Shown: positions 31,489-40,001 of the stretch, piece by piece
Numbering within the stretch: position 1 is the stretch's first letter
Layout of the letters: each line of letters opens with the position of its first letter
Assembly (NCBI GenBank): GCA_002483135.1
Contig: DLHI01000009.1
Span: 1-43,530 of the forward strand
Source of the DNA: Hyphomonadaceae bacterium UBA7672
GTDB lineage: Bacteria; Pseudomonadota; Alphaproteobacteria; Caulobacterales; Hyphomonadaceae
Reading direction: 5' to 3'
DNA length: 43,530 nt
Translations under genes and position numbers: made by a program
Notes under the pieces: generated by a model
Seen by the model: the letters and a program-made list of their open reading frames with translations, nothing else
What the model was told of the DNA's origin: nothing
The model's database searches: none

Positions 31489-34400
31489 ATGTTGAAGCGC
31501 ATCATCCATCTATCTATCGCGCACCGCTGGGCGGTGCTGGCGATAGTTGTCGTCCTCGGTGGGCTTGGCGTCTGGAGTTTCCAGCGCCTGCCGATCGACG
31601 CCACGCCCGACATCACGAACGTTCAGGTGCAGATCAATACGGAAGCGACCGGTTACTCGCCGCTTGAGGCGGAGCAGCGCGTCACGTTCCCGGTCGAAAC
31701 CGCAATCGCCGGGCTGCCCGGCCTTCAGTACACACGCTCGGTGTCACGCTATGGCCTGTCGCAGGTTACCGTCGTGTTCGAAGACGGAACTGACATCTAC
31801 TTTGCGCGTCAACAGGTGAATGAACGTCTGCAAGGCGTTCGCAGCCAGCTCCCTCCGGGTCTTGAGCCACAACTCGGTCCAATCGCGACCGGGCTCGGCG
31901 AAATCTTCATGTATGTCGTCGAGGCAGACGAGGGCGCGCGCAAGCCAGATGGAACAGCGTATACGCCTGAAGACCTCCGCACGCTGCAGGACTGGGTAAT
32001 CCGCCCGCAACTGCGCAACACAAAGGGCGTCACCGAGGTCAACACGATTGGCGGATTCGTTCGTCAGTATCACGTCACGCCATGGCCGGAGCGTCTGTCG
32101 GCGTTGGGCCTGACGCTTGCCGATGTGGTCGAAGCGCTCGAAAACAATAACGCCAATCTCGGCGCGGGCTATGTGGAGCGCTATGGCGAACAGCTCTTGC
32201 TGCGCTCCCCGGGGCAGGCTGGCGGCATTGAGGATCTTCAGGGGATCGTCGTCGCCAACCGCAATGGCGTTCCCATCCGCGTCGCCGATGTTGCGGATGT
32301 CGTCATGGGTGAAGAACTCCGGACAGGCGCAGCCACGGAGAATGGCAAGGAAATCGTACTCGGCACGGTCTACATGCTGGTAGGCGAGAACAGCCGCGAG
32401 GTAGCGCAGGCGACTGCAGCGCAGCTCGAAGTTGCTGGTCGCGCTCTTCCACCCGGTGTGAGCGCCAAGCCAATCTACGACAGGACCGAACTCGTCGATC
32501 GCACGATCAAGACGGTCGAGACCAACCTTGTTGAAGGCGCCCTACTCGTTGTCGTGGTCTTGTTCCTGCTGCTTGGAAACATCCGAGCCGCAATCATAAC
32601 GGCAATGGTGATACCGCTCGCGATGTTGATGACCATCACCGGAATGGTTGCCAACCGTGTCTCGGGCAACCTGATGAGCCTCGGCGCGCTGGATTTCGGC
32701 CTCATCGTCGATGGCGCGGTCATTATTGTCGAGAACTGTCTCCGCCGCTTCTCCGAAGCGCAACATCACGCTGGACGCCTGCTGACCCGAGAGGAACGAT
32801 TTGCTCTTGCCGAAGGCGCCACCGTTGAGGTGATCAAACCCTCCATCTTCGGCGTGATCATCATCACGCTTGTGTATGTGCCCATCTTCGCTCTGTCGGG
32901 CGTCGAAGGGAAAATGTTCCATCCGATGGCTTTCACCGTTGTGCTAGCGCTGACGGCGGCGCTGCTGCTGTCGCTGACATTCGTTCCGGCGGCTGTGGCT
33001 CTGTTTGTGACTGGCAAGGTCTCGGAAAAGGAAAGCCCGATCATGCGTGGCGCGCGCTCGGTCTATCAGCCGATGCTGGACCAGGCGCTAAGGCTTCGGA
33101 CTTTCGTGGTCGCCGGAGCCGTGGCGCTGGTGGTCCTTGCCGGCTTCGGAGCTTCACGCATGGGGTCGGAGTTTATTCCGAACCTCGATGAGGGCGATAT
33201 CGCCCTTCATGCGCTTCGCATTCCAGGGACCAGCCTGTCGCAAGCCATCGAGATGCAGACCGCGCTAGAAAGCAGCATCAAGCAGATGCCGGAGGTCGAA
33301 CGGGTTGTAGCAAAACTCGGCACTGCCGATATCGCCACCGACCCGATGCCTCCCAGCGTGGCGGACACTTACGTCTTCCTGAAGGACCGCAAGGAGTGGC
33401 CTGATCCGGGCAAACCAAAAGCGCAGGTCGTCTCGGAGCTCGAAACGATTGTTCGCAGAATTCCGGGCAACAACTACGAGTTCACGCAGCCGATCCAGAT
33501 GCGGTTCAACGAGTTGATCTCAGGTGTTCGGTCGGACGTCGCCGTCAAGGTCTTCGGCGATGACACTGAACAGCTGATGGGGCTCGGTGATCAGATCGAA
33601 GGTCTGATCAACGGGATCGACGGCGCCCAGGACGCTAAAGTCGAGCAGGTAACGGGCCTTCCCGTGCTGCAGATAACACCTGATCGTGGTGCGCTGGCGC
33701 GACTGGGGCTCAACGTCTCTGATCTGCAGGCCGTCGTCGGCGCCTCCTTTGGAGGCGCGGAGGCAGGCTCCATTTTCGAAGGCGACCGCCGGTTCGATGT
33801 CGTTGTTCGTCTGCCGGAAACACTTCGAACAGATGTTGACGCCATCGGTCGATTACGGATTCCGCTTCCCGAGCGCTCTGGCGAAATGCGTGGGTTTGTG
33901 CCGCTGCAAGAGGTTGCAAAGATCGAACTCTCGATCGGAGCCAATCAGATCAGCCGCGAGAACGGCAAGCGCCGCGTTGTCGTAACGGCAAACGTTAGGG
34001 GCCGCGATCTGGGCTCCTTCGTTACCGAACTTCAGCGCCGCGTCGGCGAAGAAGTGGAGCCGCCACCCGGCTACTGGATCGAGTATGGCGGCACGTTCGA
34101 GCAACTGATCTCAGGCGCACAACGCCTCACCCTTGTCGTGCCGGTTGCCCTATTGATGATCCTGGGCTTGCTCTATGCCCTTTTCCGGTCCGCTCGTGAC
34201 GCGCTGGTGGTCTTCTCGGGCGTTCCGCTTGCGATGACCGGAGGTGTGGCCGCGCTACTAATTCGCGACCTGCCGCTATCTATCTCTGCGGGTGTCGGGT
34301 TCATCGCGCTCTCAGGCGTTGCGGTGCTGAACGGCGTTGTCATGCTGACGTTCATTCGCTCGCTGCGTGATCAGGGCCTTGGACTCGACGAAGCAATTCG

Positions 34401-34665
34401 CGAAGGCGCCCTGGCGCGTTTGCGTCCAGTGCTGATGACCGCGCTTGTCGCCAGCCTCGGGTTCATTCCGATGGCGTTCAACGTTGGCGCCGGAGCGGAG
34501 GTGCAACGTCCACTCGCAACCGTCGTTATTGGCGGCATCATTTCCTCGACAGCTCTGACTCTGCTTGTGCTGCCGGCGCTCTACAGGCTGATTCAGCGGC
34601 GCAGGCCAAAAGCTGATATAGGTGGCGAAGAGCCGTTGATCTCCGGGCAGGCGGTTCCCGGCTGA
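31489..34665 (+). CDS. czcA: Heavy-metal efflux RND pump CzcA/CusA family
   Basis: A 1058-residue proton-driven inner-membrane pump with the RND layout: one N-terminal helix, a large periplasmic domain, a helix group, a second periplasmic domain and a second helix group. The proton-relay helix reads DFGLIVDGAVIIVENCLRR (about residues 402-420). Its double aspartate is the signature of divalent-cation (cobalt, zinc, cadmium, nickel) HME pumps, and it lacks the form seen in monovalent copper/silver pumps. Other landmarks are RLPIDATPDITNVQVQ at the N-terminus and GSEFIPNLDEGDIALHALRI in the middle. The last base of the stop overlaps the ATG of the HupE/UreJ gene (TGATG). Confidence 0.94.
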   Translation: MLKRIIHLSIAHRWAVLAIVVVLGGLGVWSFQRLPIDATPDITNVQVQINTEATGYSPLEAEQRVTFPVETAIAGLPGLQYTRSVSRYGLSQVTVVFEDGTDIYFARQQVNERLQGVRSQLPPGLEPQLGPIATGLGEIFMYVVEADEGARKPDGTAYTPEDLRTLQDWVIRPQLRNTKGVTEVNTIGGFVRQYHVTPWPERLSALGLTLADVVEALENNNANLGAGYVERYGEQLLLRSPGQAGGIEDLQGIVVANRNGVPIRVADVADVVMGEELRTGAATENGKEIVLGTVYMLVGENSREVAQATAAQLEVAGRALPPGVSAKPIYDRTELVDRTIKTVETNLVEGALLVVVVLFLLLGNIRAAIITAMVIPLAMLMTITGMVANRVSGNLMSLGALDFGLIVDGAVIIVENCLRRFSEAQHHAGRLLTREERFALAEGATVEVIKPSIFGVIIITLVYVPIFALSGVEGKMFHPMAFTVVLALTAALLLSLTFVPAAVALFVTGKVSEKESPIMRGARSVYQPMLDQALRLRTFVVAGAVALVVLAGFGASRMGSEFIPNLDEGDIALHALRIPGTSLSQAIEMQTALESSIKQMPEVERVVAKLGTADIATDPMPPSVADTYVFLKDRKEWPDPGKPKAQVVSELETIVRRIPGNNYEFTQPIQMRFNELISGVRSDVAVKVFGDDTEQLMGLGDQIEGLINGIDGAQDAKVEQVTGLPVLQITPDRGALARLGLNVSDLQAVVGASFGGAEAGSIFEGDRRFDVVVRLPETLRTDVDAIGRLRIPLPERSGEMRGFVPLQEVAKIELSIGANQISRENGKRRVVVTANVRGRDLGSFVTELQRRVGEEVEPPPGYWIEYGGTFEQLISGAQRLTLVVPVALLMILGLLYALFRSARDALVVFSGVPLAMTGGVAALLIRDLPLSISAGVGFIALSGVAVLNGVVMLTFIRSLRDQGLGLDEAIREGALARLRPVLMTALVASLGFIPMAFNVGAGAEVQRPLATVVIGGIISSTALTLLVLPALYRLIQRRRPKADIGGEEPLISGQAVPG

Positions 34666-35375
34666 TGGACGCTGGAAACTCTTCGACCCGTACCCTCTGG
34701 ATCGCTGCGGCGGCAATTGCCGCGGCGATCCTGGCGCCCGCCGCCTATGCTCACGCGATCGGCGGCAAGGACGCAGCTTTCGTAGCCGCGACGGTCGGCC
34801 CTGATCCGCTGCCGTTCATGTACCTCGGCGCCAAGCACATGGTTACGGGTTACGATCACCTGCTGTTCTTGCTGGGGGTGATCTTCTTCCTCTACCGGCT
34901 CAAGGACGTTCTGCTCTACGTCTCACTGTTCTCGCTTGGACACTCAACGACTCTGCTGATCGGCGTTCTCGCCGACATCAACGTCTCGTCCTTTCTGGTC
35001 GATGCGGTGATCGGGGTTTCCGTCAGCTACAAGGCGTTCGAGAACCTGGGCGGTTTCCGCCGCATGGGCGTCTCGATCGACAATCGGCTTGCGGTTGGCG
35101 GGTTCGGTTTGATCCATGGTTTCGGCCTGGCGACCAAGCTGCAGGACCTCGAACTCAACCCGAACGGCCTGGTCGAGAATCTTCTTGCCTTCAATGTCGG
35201 CGTCGAAATTGGACAGCTCATTGCCCTGTCTCTGATTCTCGCTGTCATGACCTTGTGGCGAACAACGAGGAGCTTCCCGCGCTTTGCTATCGCGGCCAAC
35301 GCGCTCCTATTTCTCGCTGGCGTTGTCCTTGCCGGACAGCAGCTCGCCGGCTTCTTCATTGTGGGAGAAGGCTGA
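34665..35375 (+). CDS. HupE/UreJ-family membrane protein (copy 1)
   Basis: A 236-residue membrane protein with a signal-like first helix ending AAYAHA and about six further helices. Conserved His-rich blocks are GAKHMVTGYDHLLFLLGVIF, SLGHSTTLL and IHGFGLATKLQDLEL. These fit the HupE/UreJ type 2 family, related to nickel/cobalt permeases, with histidines likely to bind metal. The transport direction is not known. It overlaps czcA by one base and overlaps the anchor gene likewise, so it is part of the same transcript. A second copy with the same blocks is encoded at 36436-37170. Confidence 0.87.
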   Translation: MDAGNSSTRTLWIAAAAIAAAILAPAAYAHAIGGKDAAFVAATVGPDPLPFMYLGAKHMVTGYDHLLFLLGVIFFLYRLKDVLLYVSLFSLGHSTTLLIGVLADINVSSFLVDAVIGVSVSYKAFENLGGFRRMGVSIDNRLAVGGFGLIHGFGLATKLQDLELNPNGLVENLLAFNVGVEIGQLIALSLILAVMTLWRTTRSFPRFAIAANALLFLAGVVLAGQQLAGFFIVGEG

Positions 35376-36061
35376 TGTCTGAAGATGCATCCTATGTTCC
35401 GACTGCTCAGCTCAACGTCAAACCCAAGACGCTGCTGCTGATAACCGGTGGCGGGTTGGCTGCAGGTACACTCATCGTGCTCGGGGCCATCATGCCGGCG
35501 GAGTACAATCTCGATCCGCTTGGGCTCGGAGAATTGTCGGGTCTCGCCCGTCTCTGGGCGCCTGAAGAAAAGACCTGGCAGCCCGGCGCGGGCATGGATC
35601 CAGCGCACAGCTCAAACATCCCGAGTGCGCGAACAGTGGTCGAAATTCCCCTCGGTGCCTCCGACTGGCCGGAGGCGGCTCTTGAATACAAATTCGCGAT
35701 GAAGCCTGGCCAGACGCTGCTCTACAAATGGCAGGCGCTCAACGAAGACGGTTCACCTGTCACTGTTCCCGTCGAATTCGATTTCCATGGTCACACCCTT
35801 GCGAAGGATGGCGAGGAAATGACTGTCGCGAATTACTACAAGAGCGAGGCCCTCGCGGACGAAGGCGCTCTGATGGCGCCCTTCGATGGCATCCATGGCT
35901 GGTACTTCAAGAACCATGCTCCCGACCCAATCCGCATTCGACTCGAAGTGGAAGGCTATTACGAGCTCGTACCGCCCGGACAGCCGGGCAACGAGTTCCG
36001 GATACAGCCGCTGTCCGGCCAACCTGAAGATCAAGCTCTGGAGGAAAACGATGGTCAGTAA
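35375..36061 (+). CDS. Membrane-anchored protein paired with HupE/UreJ (copy 1)
   Basis: A 228-residue protein with one N-terminal membrane helix (LLLITGGGLAAGTLIVLGAI, about residues 20-39) directly followed by MPAEYNLDPLGLG and then an extracytoplasmic domain. Conserved points shared with copy 2 (37184-37852) are PAEYxxDPxGxG after the helix, a basic/aromatic LYKW or FEW strand, FDFHGHT (DTHGDG in copy 2) and GIHGWYFKN (GSHGWFWRN). The His-Gly pairs could hold metal. I know of no function; such proteins are annotated in related genomes only as membrane anchors. The ATG at 35375 overlaps the HupE stop (TGATG). Confidence 0.8.
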   Translation: MSEDASYVPTAQLNVKPKTLLLITGGGLAAGTLIVLGAIMPAEYNLDPLGLGELSGLARLWAPEEKTWQPGAGMDPAHSSNIPSARTVVEIPLGASDWPEAALEYKFAMKPGQTLLYKWQALNEDGSPVTVPVEFDFHGHTLAKDGEEMTVANYYKSEALADEGALMAPFDGIHGWYFKNHAPDPIRIRLEVEGYYELVPPGQPGNEFRIQPLSGQPEDQALEENDGQ

Positions 36062-36443
36062 ACCTGCTCTGTTGTGTGCGGTTATCGCGCTTGCCGGCTG
36101 CGCCTCCGTAACCAGCCCGCAAATGCCTGGCGCTGTGCAACTTGTGCACGGCGAGCAGCTCAAGATCTGGGGCGTTGAGGCGCGACGCGATGAGGAGAAC
36201 GTCAAGGTGGCGGGGCAGGTCGATCGGAGCGCGCTACCGCGCGGGCCGCTGCGTGAGCACGTTCATGTCGAAGTTCTCGACGGTGCAGGCGTCGTTGTCG
36301 CAACGCAGGATGCCGCTCTTTATCCGTTCACCGCATTGCGGAAGATGGGGACGGCTCGCCTGTCCGCCAGCATATCAGCTGAAGCCGTTGGATCGGATGA
36401 CGTGCTGCAGCTTCGGGTCGTCGATGGAGTTCCGCATGACTGA
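36051..36443 (+). CDS. Small lipoprotein between the two HupE/UreJ modules
   Basis: A 130-residue exported lipoprotein with a signal peptide ending in LAGC (Cys17). The mature part looks like a small beta-sandwich: KIWGVEARRDEENVKVAGQV, REHVHVEVLDGAGVVVATQD and SASISAEAVGSDDVLQLRVV strands, with VHV histidines in the middle. I do not recognise a family. GGAGG seven bases before the ATG at 36051 fixes the start; it overlaps the anchor gene by 11 bases and the following HupE/UreJ gene by 8 bases. Being enclosed by the two modules, it is probably part of the same complex or shares its job. Confidence 0.75.
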   Translation: MVSKPALLCAVIALAGCASVTSPQMPGAVQLVHGEQLKIWGVEARRDEENVKVAGQVDRSALPRGPLREHVHVEVLDGAGVVVATQDAALYPFTALRKMGTARLSASISAEAVGSDDVLQLRVVDGVPHD

Positions 36444-37170
36444 CGCACTCTTCCAACGATCCGCGTATCCGGCGGTGTCCTGGATTTACGCTCACCGCTG
36501 GGTCTTGGCATCGCTACTTCTGGTGCTGCTATTCTGCCAGCCAGCCTTCGCCCACGGCGTTGAAGCTGGCGACAAGGGTTACATTCAGGAGACGAGCGGG
36601 ATCGTGTTCTGGCCCTTCGTCTACCTTGGCGCCAAGCACATGGTGACGGGCTATGACCATCTGCTCTTTCTCTTTGGCGTGATCTTCTTCCTCTACAGGA
36701 TGAAGGACATCGGCATCTACGTAACGATGTTCGCCATCGGGCACTCGGTGACACTGCTGTTCGGCGTTCTGAGCAATATCAGCGTCAGTTCGTACCTGGT
36801 GGACGCCATCATCGGTCTGTCAGTCGTCTACAAGGCGCTAGACAATATGGGCGCTTACCAGCGCTGGTTTGGCTTCCAGCCCAATACCAAGGCGGCAACG
36901 CTTGTGTTCGGCCTGTTCCACGGCTTCGGTCTCGCGACCAAGCTGCAAGACTTCGAGATGTCGCCTGATGGCCTTGTCGCCAACCTGATTGCTTTCAACA
37001 TCGGAGTTGAACTGGGGCAGCTTCTGGCCCTGGGCGCCATTCTCATCGTGATGGGGTTCTGGCGCAAGACGCCAAGCTTCTGGAAGCATGCCTATCTCGC
37101 CAATACCGTCGTCATGACCCTCGGTTTCGTCCTGATGGGCTATCAACTCGTCGGCTACTTCGTCGCTTGA
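36436..37170 (+). CDS. HupE/UreJ-family membrane protein (copy 2)
   Basis: A 244-residue membrane protein, paralogue of the one at 34665-35375. Shared blocks are YLGAKHMVTGYDHLLFLFGV, AIGHSVTLLFGVLS, FHGFGLATKLQDFEMSPDG and LIAFNIGVELGQLLALG. The first helix (WVLASLLLVLLFCQPAFAHG) acts as a signal or anchor and again ends in Ala-His. GGAG before the ATG at 36436 sets the start; the frame is open far upstream but only through other genes. The anchor copy 2 follows after 13 bases. The presence of two diverged copies suggests they work as a pair or on different metals. Confidence 0.86.
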   Translation: MTDALFQRSAYPAVSWIYAHRWVLASLLLVLLFCQPAFAHGVEAGDKGYIQETSGIVFWPFVYLGAKHMVTGYDHLLFLFGVIFFLYRMKDIGIYVTMFAIGHSVTLLFGVLSNISVSSYLVDAIIGLSVVYKALDNMGAYQRWFGFQPNTKAATLVFGLFHGFGLATKLQDFEMSPDGLVANLIAFNIGVELGQLLALGAILIVMGFWRKTPSFWKHAYLANTVVMTLGFVLMGYQLVGYFVA

Positions 37171-37183
37171 TCGGAGACATTCC

Positions 37184-37852
37184 ATGTTCAACGCAGAAAG
37201 ACCTGATCCTTCGGAATTGCCTTCGACCGGCAGGCTGCTCAAATCGACCGGTATTGCGGCCGTAATCGCCAGCGCTCTGTTGGTGACGACGGTGCTTCCC
37301 GCCGAATACGGCGTCGATCCAACGGGCGTTGGCTCCCTGCTTGGCCTGACAGAGATGGGCCGCATAAAGATGCAGCTTGCGGAGGAGGCGAAGGCCGACG
37401 CGGCATCGGACGCAGCTGCGTCACAGGGCGGTGTGCAGCCTTCTACCGATGTCGTGCCGCCCGCTGCGCCAGCAGAAGCCTTGCCGGCCGCGGCGGCGCA
37501 GCCGACGCCTGCACCTTCAGTGCCGCAAGCCCAGACCTGGTCTGATACTACGACGGTCAATCTCGCGCCCGATGATGGCTACGAGGTCAAGCTGGTCATG
37601 GAGAAGGGTGTTACTGCACGCTTCGAATGGTTCACCAACGGACCCAAGGTGAACTACGACACGCATGGCGACGGCGCCGGCATCAATTATCACGGCTACG
37701 GAAAAGGCACGAATGTGGACCGTCAGGAAGGCGAGTTGACCGCGGCGTTCACCGGAAGCCATGGCTGGTTCTGGCGCAATCGCAGCGGCCAACCCGTCAC
37801 GATCACGCTTCGCACCAGCGGCGACTACACCGACTTGAAGGAATACGACTGA
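37184..37852 (+). CDS. Membrane-anchored protein paired with HupE/UreJ (copy 2)
   Basis: A 222-residue protein with one membrane helix (STGIAAVIASALLVTTVL, about residues 21-38) followed by PAEYGVDPTGVG, an Ala/Pro-rich linker (about 60-118) and a C-terminal extracytoplasmic domain. That domain holds VNYDTHGDGAGINYHGYG, then EGELTAAFTGSHGWFWRNRS and TITLRTSGDY. The helix-flanking motif and the HG and HGW..N motifs match copy 1 at 35375-36061, but the long linker is new. The function is unknown. RBS-like GGAGA lies 9 bases before the ATG. It is followed after 11 bases by the MFS gene. Confidence 0.8.
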   Translation: MFNAERPDPSELPSTGRLLKSTGIAAVIASALLVTTVLPAEYGVDPTGVGSLLGLTEMGRIKMQLAEEAKADAASDAAASQGGVQPSTDVVPPAAPAEALPAAAAQPTPAPSVPQAQTWSDTTTVNLAPDDGYEVKLVMEKGVTARFEWFTNGPKVNYDTHGDGAGINYHGYGKGTNVDRQEGELTAAFTGSHGWFWRNRSGQPVTITLRTSGDYTDLKEYD

Positions 37853-37863
37853 GGATTGTCGCG

Positions 37864-39174
37864 ATGCTCTCGCCGCTCAACAACGCCACTTACCGACGCC
37901 TGTTTTCGGCGCAGGTGGTGGCGTTGCTGGGTACGGGGCTCGCGACTGTCGCGCTCGGGCTTCTGGCTCACCGTCTTGGCGGCGCGAGCGCCGGAGAGAT
38001 TCTCGGCATAGCGTTCGCGATCAAGATGATCGCCTACGTTGCCGTGTCCCCGTTTGCCAGCGCGCTCGCAGCCAATCTCCCCCGAAAAACGCTTCTGATC
38101 GGTTTGGATCTGGTCAGAGCGGGTGTCGCCGCTCTGCTGCCGTTTGTGGCAGAGGCCTGGCAGGTCTACGCCCTGATGACCATTCTCTATGTCGCGTCCG
38201 CCGCGTTCACGCCCGCCTTTCAGGCGATGATTCCCGACATTCTGACGGACGAGCGTGAGTACACGAAAGCGCTTTCCCTCTCGCGGCTGGCGTCTGACCT
38301 GGAGAGTGTCGCGAGCCCTGTCATTGCCGCGGTGCTGCTGGCCTTCGTCGCGTACAACGACTTGTTTGCTGGGACCGCGATCGGATTCTTCGTGTCCGCA
38401 CTAATGGTTTTGAGCGCAGCCCTCCCGACCGTGCGCGTCGCCCAGCAAAAAACCTTCACTCAACGCCTGACGATTGGATTCCGGCTTTTTGCGCTGACAC
38501 CGAGGCTTCGCGGGTTGGTTGCCATCAGCCTTGCCACCGCCGCGGGTGGTGCGATGGTGTTCATCAATACTGTCGTCATTGTACAAACGCAGCTGTCACT
38601 GTCGGAGCAGCATACAGCCTTGGCCCTCGCTGTATTCGGTCTGGGGTCGATGTCAGCAGCGATGCTGGTGCCGCGTCTGCTGGAAGACATGCCCGATCGC
38701 ATCGTGATGATTATGGGCGGCGTGATGATGACAGCCGGTCTCATCGCGGGCGTTTTCCATCACCACGGTGGATACTATGAGCTTCTGGTGATGTGGTTCG
38801 ATATCGGGATCGGCTACTCACTGACGCTCACGCCCGCGAGCAGGGCGCTCAGGCGTTCTGCATCAGCTGAAGATCGTCCGGGACTTTTTGCTGCCTATTT
38901 CGCGTTGTCGCATGCCTGCTGGTTGATTGCCTATCCGGTAGCCGGGCTGGTCAGCTCATCATGGGATACAAACGCAGCGTTTCTCGTGCTCGGAATCCTC
39001 TCGGCGATCGGGTCGCTCGCGACATGGCTGTTGTGGCCCGCCCATGATCCTGAAATCCTTCCCCATCGCCACGACGACCTCCCCGCAGATCATCCCCATC
39101 TGGCCGAGCATGGCCTCAAGCACGAGCACGCTGTGGTCATCGATGTCTGGCATCCAAAATGGCCTAGCAACTAG
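37864..39174 (+). CDS. MFS exporter with His-rich C-terminus (NreB-like)
   Basis: A 436-residue major facilitator protein with about twelve membrane segments beginning NNATYRRLFSAQVVALLGTG. The ANLPRKTLLIGLDLVRAG loop marks the MFS signature region between helices 2 and 3. The C-terminal tail is rich in histidine (PHRHDDLPADHPHLAEHG and LKHEH). A His-rich tail on an MFS pump is characteristic of NreB-type nickel exporters, so nickel or cobalt export is the best guess. The frame is open from 37627, but the ATG at 37864 begins the real protein. The SRPBCC gene follows after 2 bases. Confidence 0.86.
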   Translation: MLSPLNNATYRRLFSAQVVALLGTGLATVALGLLAHRLGGASAGEILGIAFAIKMIAYVAVSPFASALAANLPRKTLLIGLDLVRAGVAALLPFVAEAWQVYALMTILYVASAAFTPAFQAMIPDILTDEREYTKALSLSRLASDLESVASPVIAAVLLAFVAYNDLFAGTAIGFFVSALMVLSAALPTVRVAQQKTFTQRLTIGFRLFALTPRLRGLVAISLATAAGGAMVFINTVVIVQTQLSLSEQHTALALAVFGLGSMSAAMLVPRLLEDMPDRIVMIMGGVMMTAGLIAGVFHHHGGYYELLVMWFDIGIGYSLTLTPASRALRRSASAEDRPGLFAAYFALSHACWLIAYPVAGLVSSSWDTNAAFLVLGILSAIGSLATWLLWPAHDPEILPHRHDDLPADHPHLAEHGLKHEHAVVIDVWHPKWPSN

Positions 39175-39176
39175 CC

Positions 39177-39683
39177 ATGCCTGATCTTTTGCTCGACATC
39201 GAAATTGCTGCTTCGCCCGAGCGCGTATGGAGCGTGCTGACGGACTTCGCCGCCTATCCTGCCTGGAATCCTTATCAGACCTTCGAGGGCAGGGCGGAGC
39301 CCTTCGCGATTGTCCAGATCAGTTCACGTGACCTCACGGGGCGCGCGCTACAGGTGTTCAGTGCGGCGATCTGGAAGCTTGAGCCAGGCAAGAAGCTGGA
39401 GTTGCTTGTTGGAAAGCTGTTCTGGCTGGCCTCCCGGCGAATCTTTCATCTTGAGGCAGTTGGCGACGGTACGCGACTGCGTCACGGTCTGGTGTTTTCT
39501 GGTGTCGCGAGCGCCTGGAAATCGCCATCGGCGCAGGAAATGGAAAACCTTCGTCCCCTCTACGCGGCCTTTGGCGCAGCCTTGAAACGGCGAGCCGAAG
39601 AGCCCGCACATGCTTCGGCCACCGAGAAGAGCCGGCCGGCTACTGGGCCGGGCAACCGACGCACCCGTCGCGCGAGCCGGTGA
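39177..39683 (+). CDS. SRPBCC family protein (copy 2)
   Basis: A 168-residue protein of the SRPBCC/START-like fold, paralogue of the one at 14637-15134. The shared start block is IAASPERVWSVLTDFAAYPAW with PYQTFEGRAEP; later strands RRIFHLEAVGDGTRLRHGLV and the helix NLRPLYAAFGAALKRR follow, then a basic tail of about 30 residues. The ligand is unknown; a hydrophobic molecule is expected from the fold. It starts two bases after the MFS stop, so it is very likely translated from the czc transcript and may be the last gene of the operon. Confidence 0.82.
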   Translation: MPDLLLDIEIAASPERVWSVLTDFAAYPAWNPYQTFEGRAEPFAIVQISSRDLTGRALQVFSAAIWKLEPGKKLELLVGKLFWLASRRIFHLEAVGDGTRLRHGLVFSGVASAWKSPSAQEMENLRPLYAAFGAALKRRAEEPAHASATEKSRPATGPGNRRTRRASR

Positions 39684-40001
39684 ACTCGTCGCCTTGCGCG
39701 CCTGTCCAAAGCGAGCACTGGCAACACAAGATGGTGCAGCGCAAAGAAGCGATCGGTCACTTCTGCCTCCCCGATATGATTGGCATATGTCCGATCACCG
39801 GTCTTCCATCCTAAATCAATTGGAGGCTCGCGCGTTTTGGCAGTCTGGACAGTCATCTCGTCGCATGCCCGCCATCTTGCTGCATTCGCTGTGCTGCATG
39901 CTCGCGCTGGCGCGGGAGGCGTTTGAGCAGAGCGAACGCTGGAAACGGCTGGAAGCAAGCACTTCTATTGCAAACGGGTCGCAATCGCACTAGTCGGCGT
40001 C
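39684..40001. other. Intergenic region before the cytochrome-FTR1 gene
   Basis: About 318 bases. A plus-strand frame from ATG 39787 to 39993 would encode a 68-residue peptide with Cys-Cys (LLHSLCCMLALAREAF) but has no ribosome site. A minus-strand frame across 39735-39640 has several cysteines (CCQCS, GCVGCP) but no start. Neither is called. No palindrome was noticed. Confidence 0.35.

Noticed and set aside
35255..35374. N-terminal extension of the anchor protein to 35255
   Set aside because: The extension lies inside the HupE/UreJ gene and is rich in Arg and Cys; the ATG at 35375 forms the usual TGATG junction.
39560..39958. 132-codon minus-strand frame before the cytochrome-FTR1 gene
   Set aside because: Overlaps the SRPBCC gene end, Arg/Ala-rich, no ribosome site or family.
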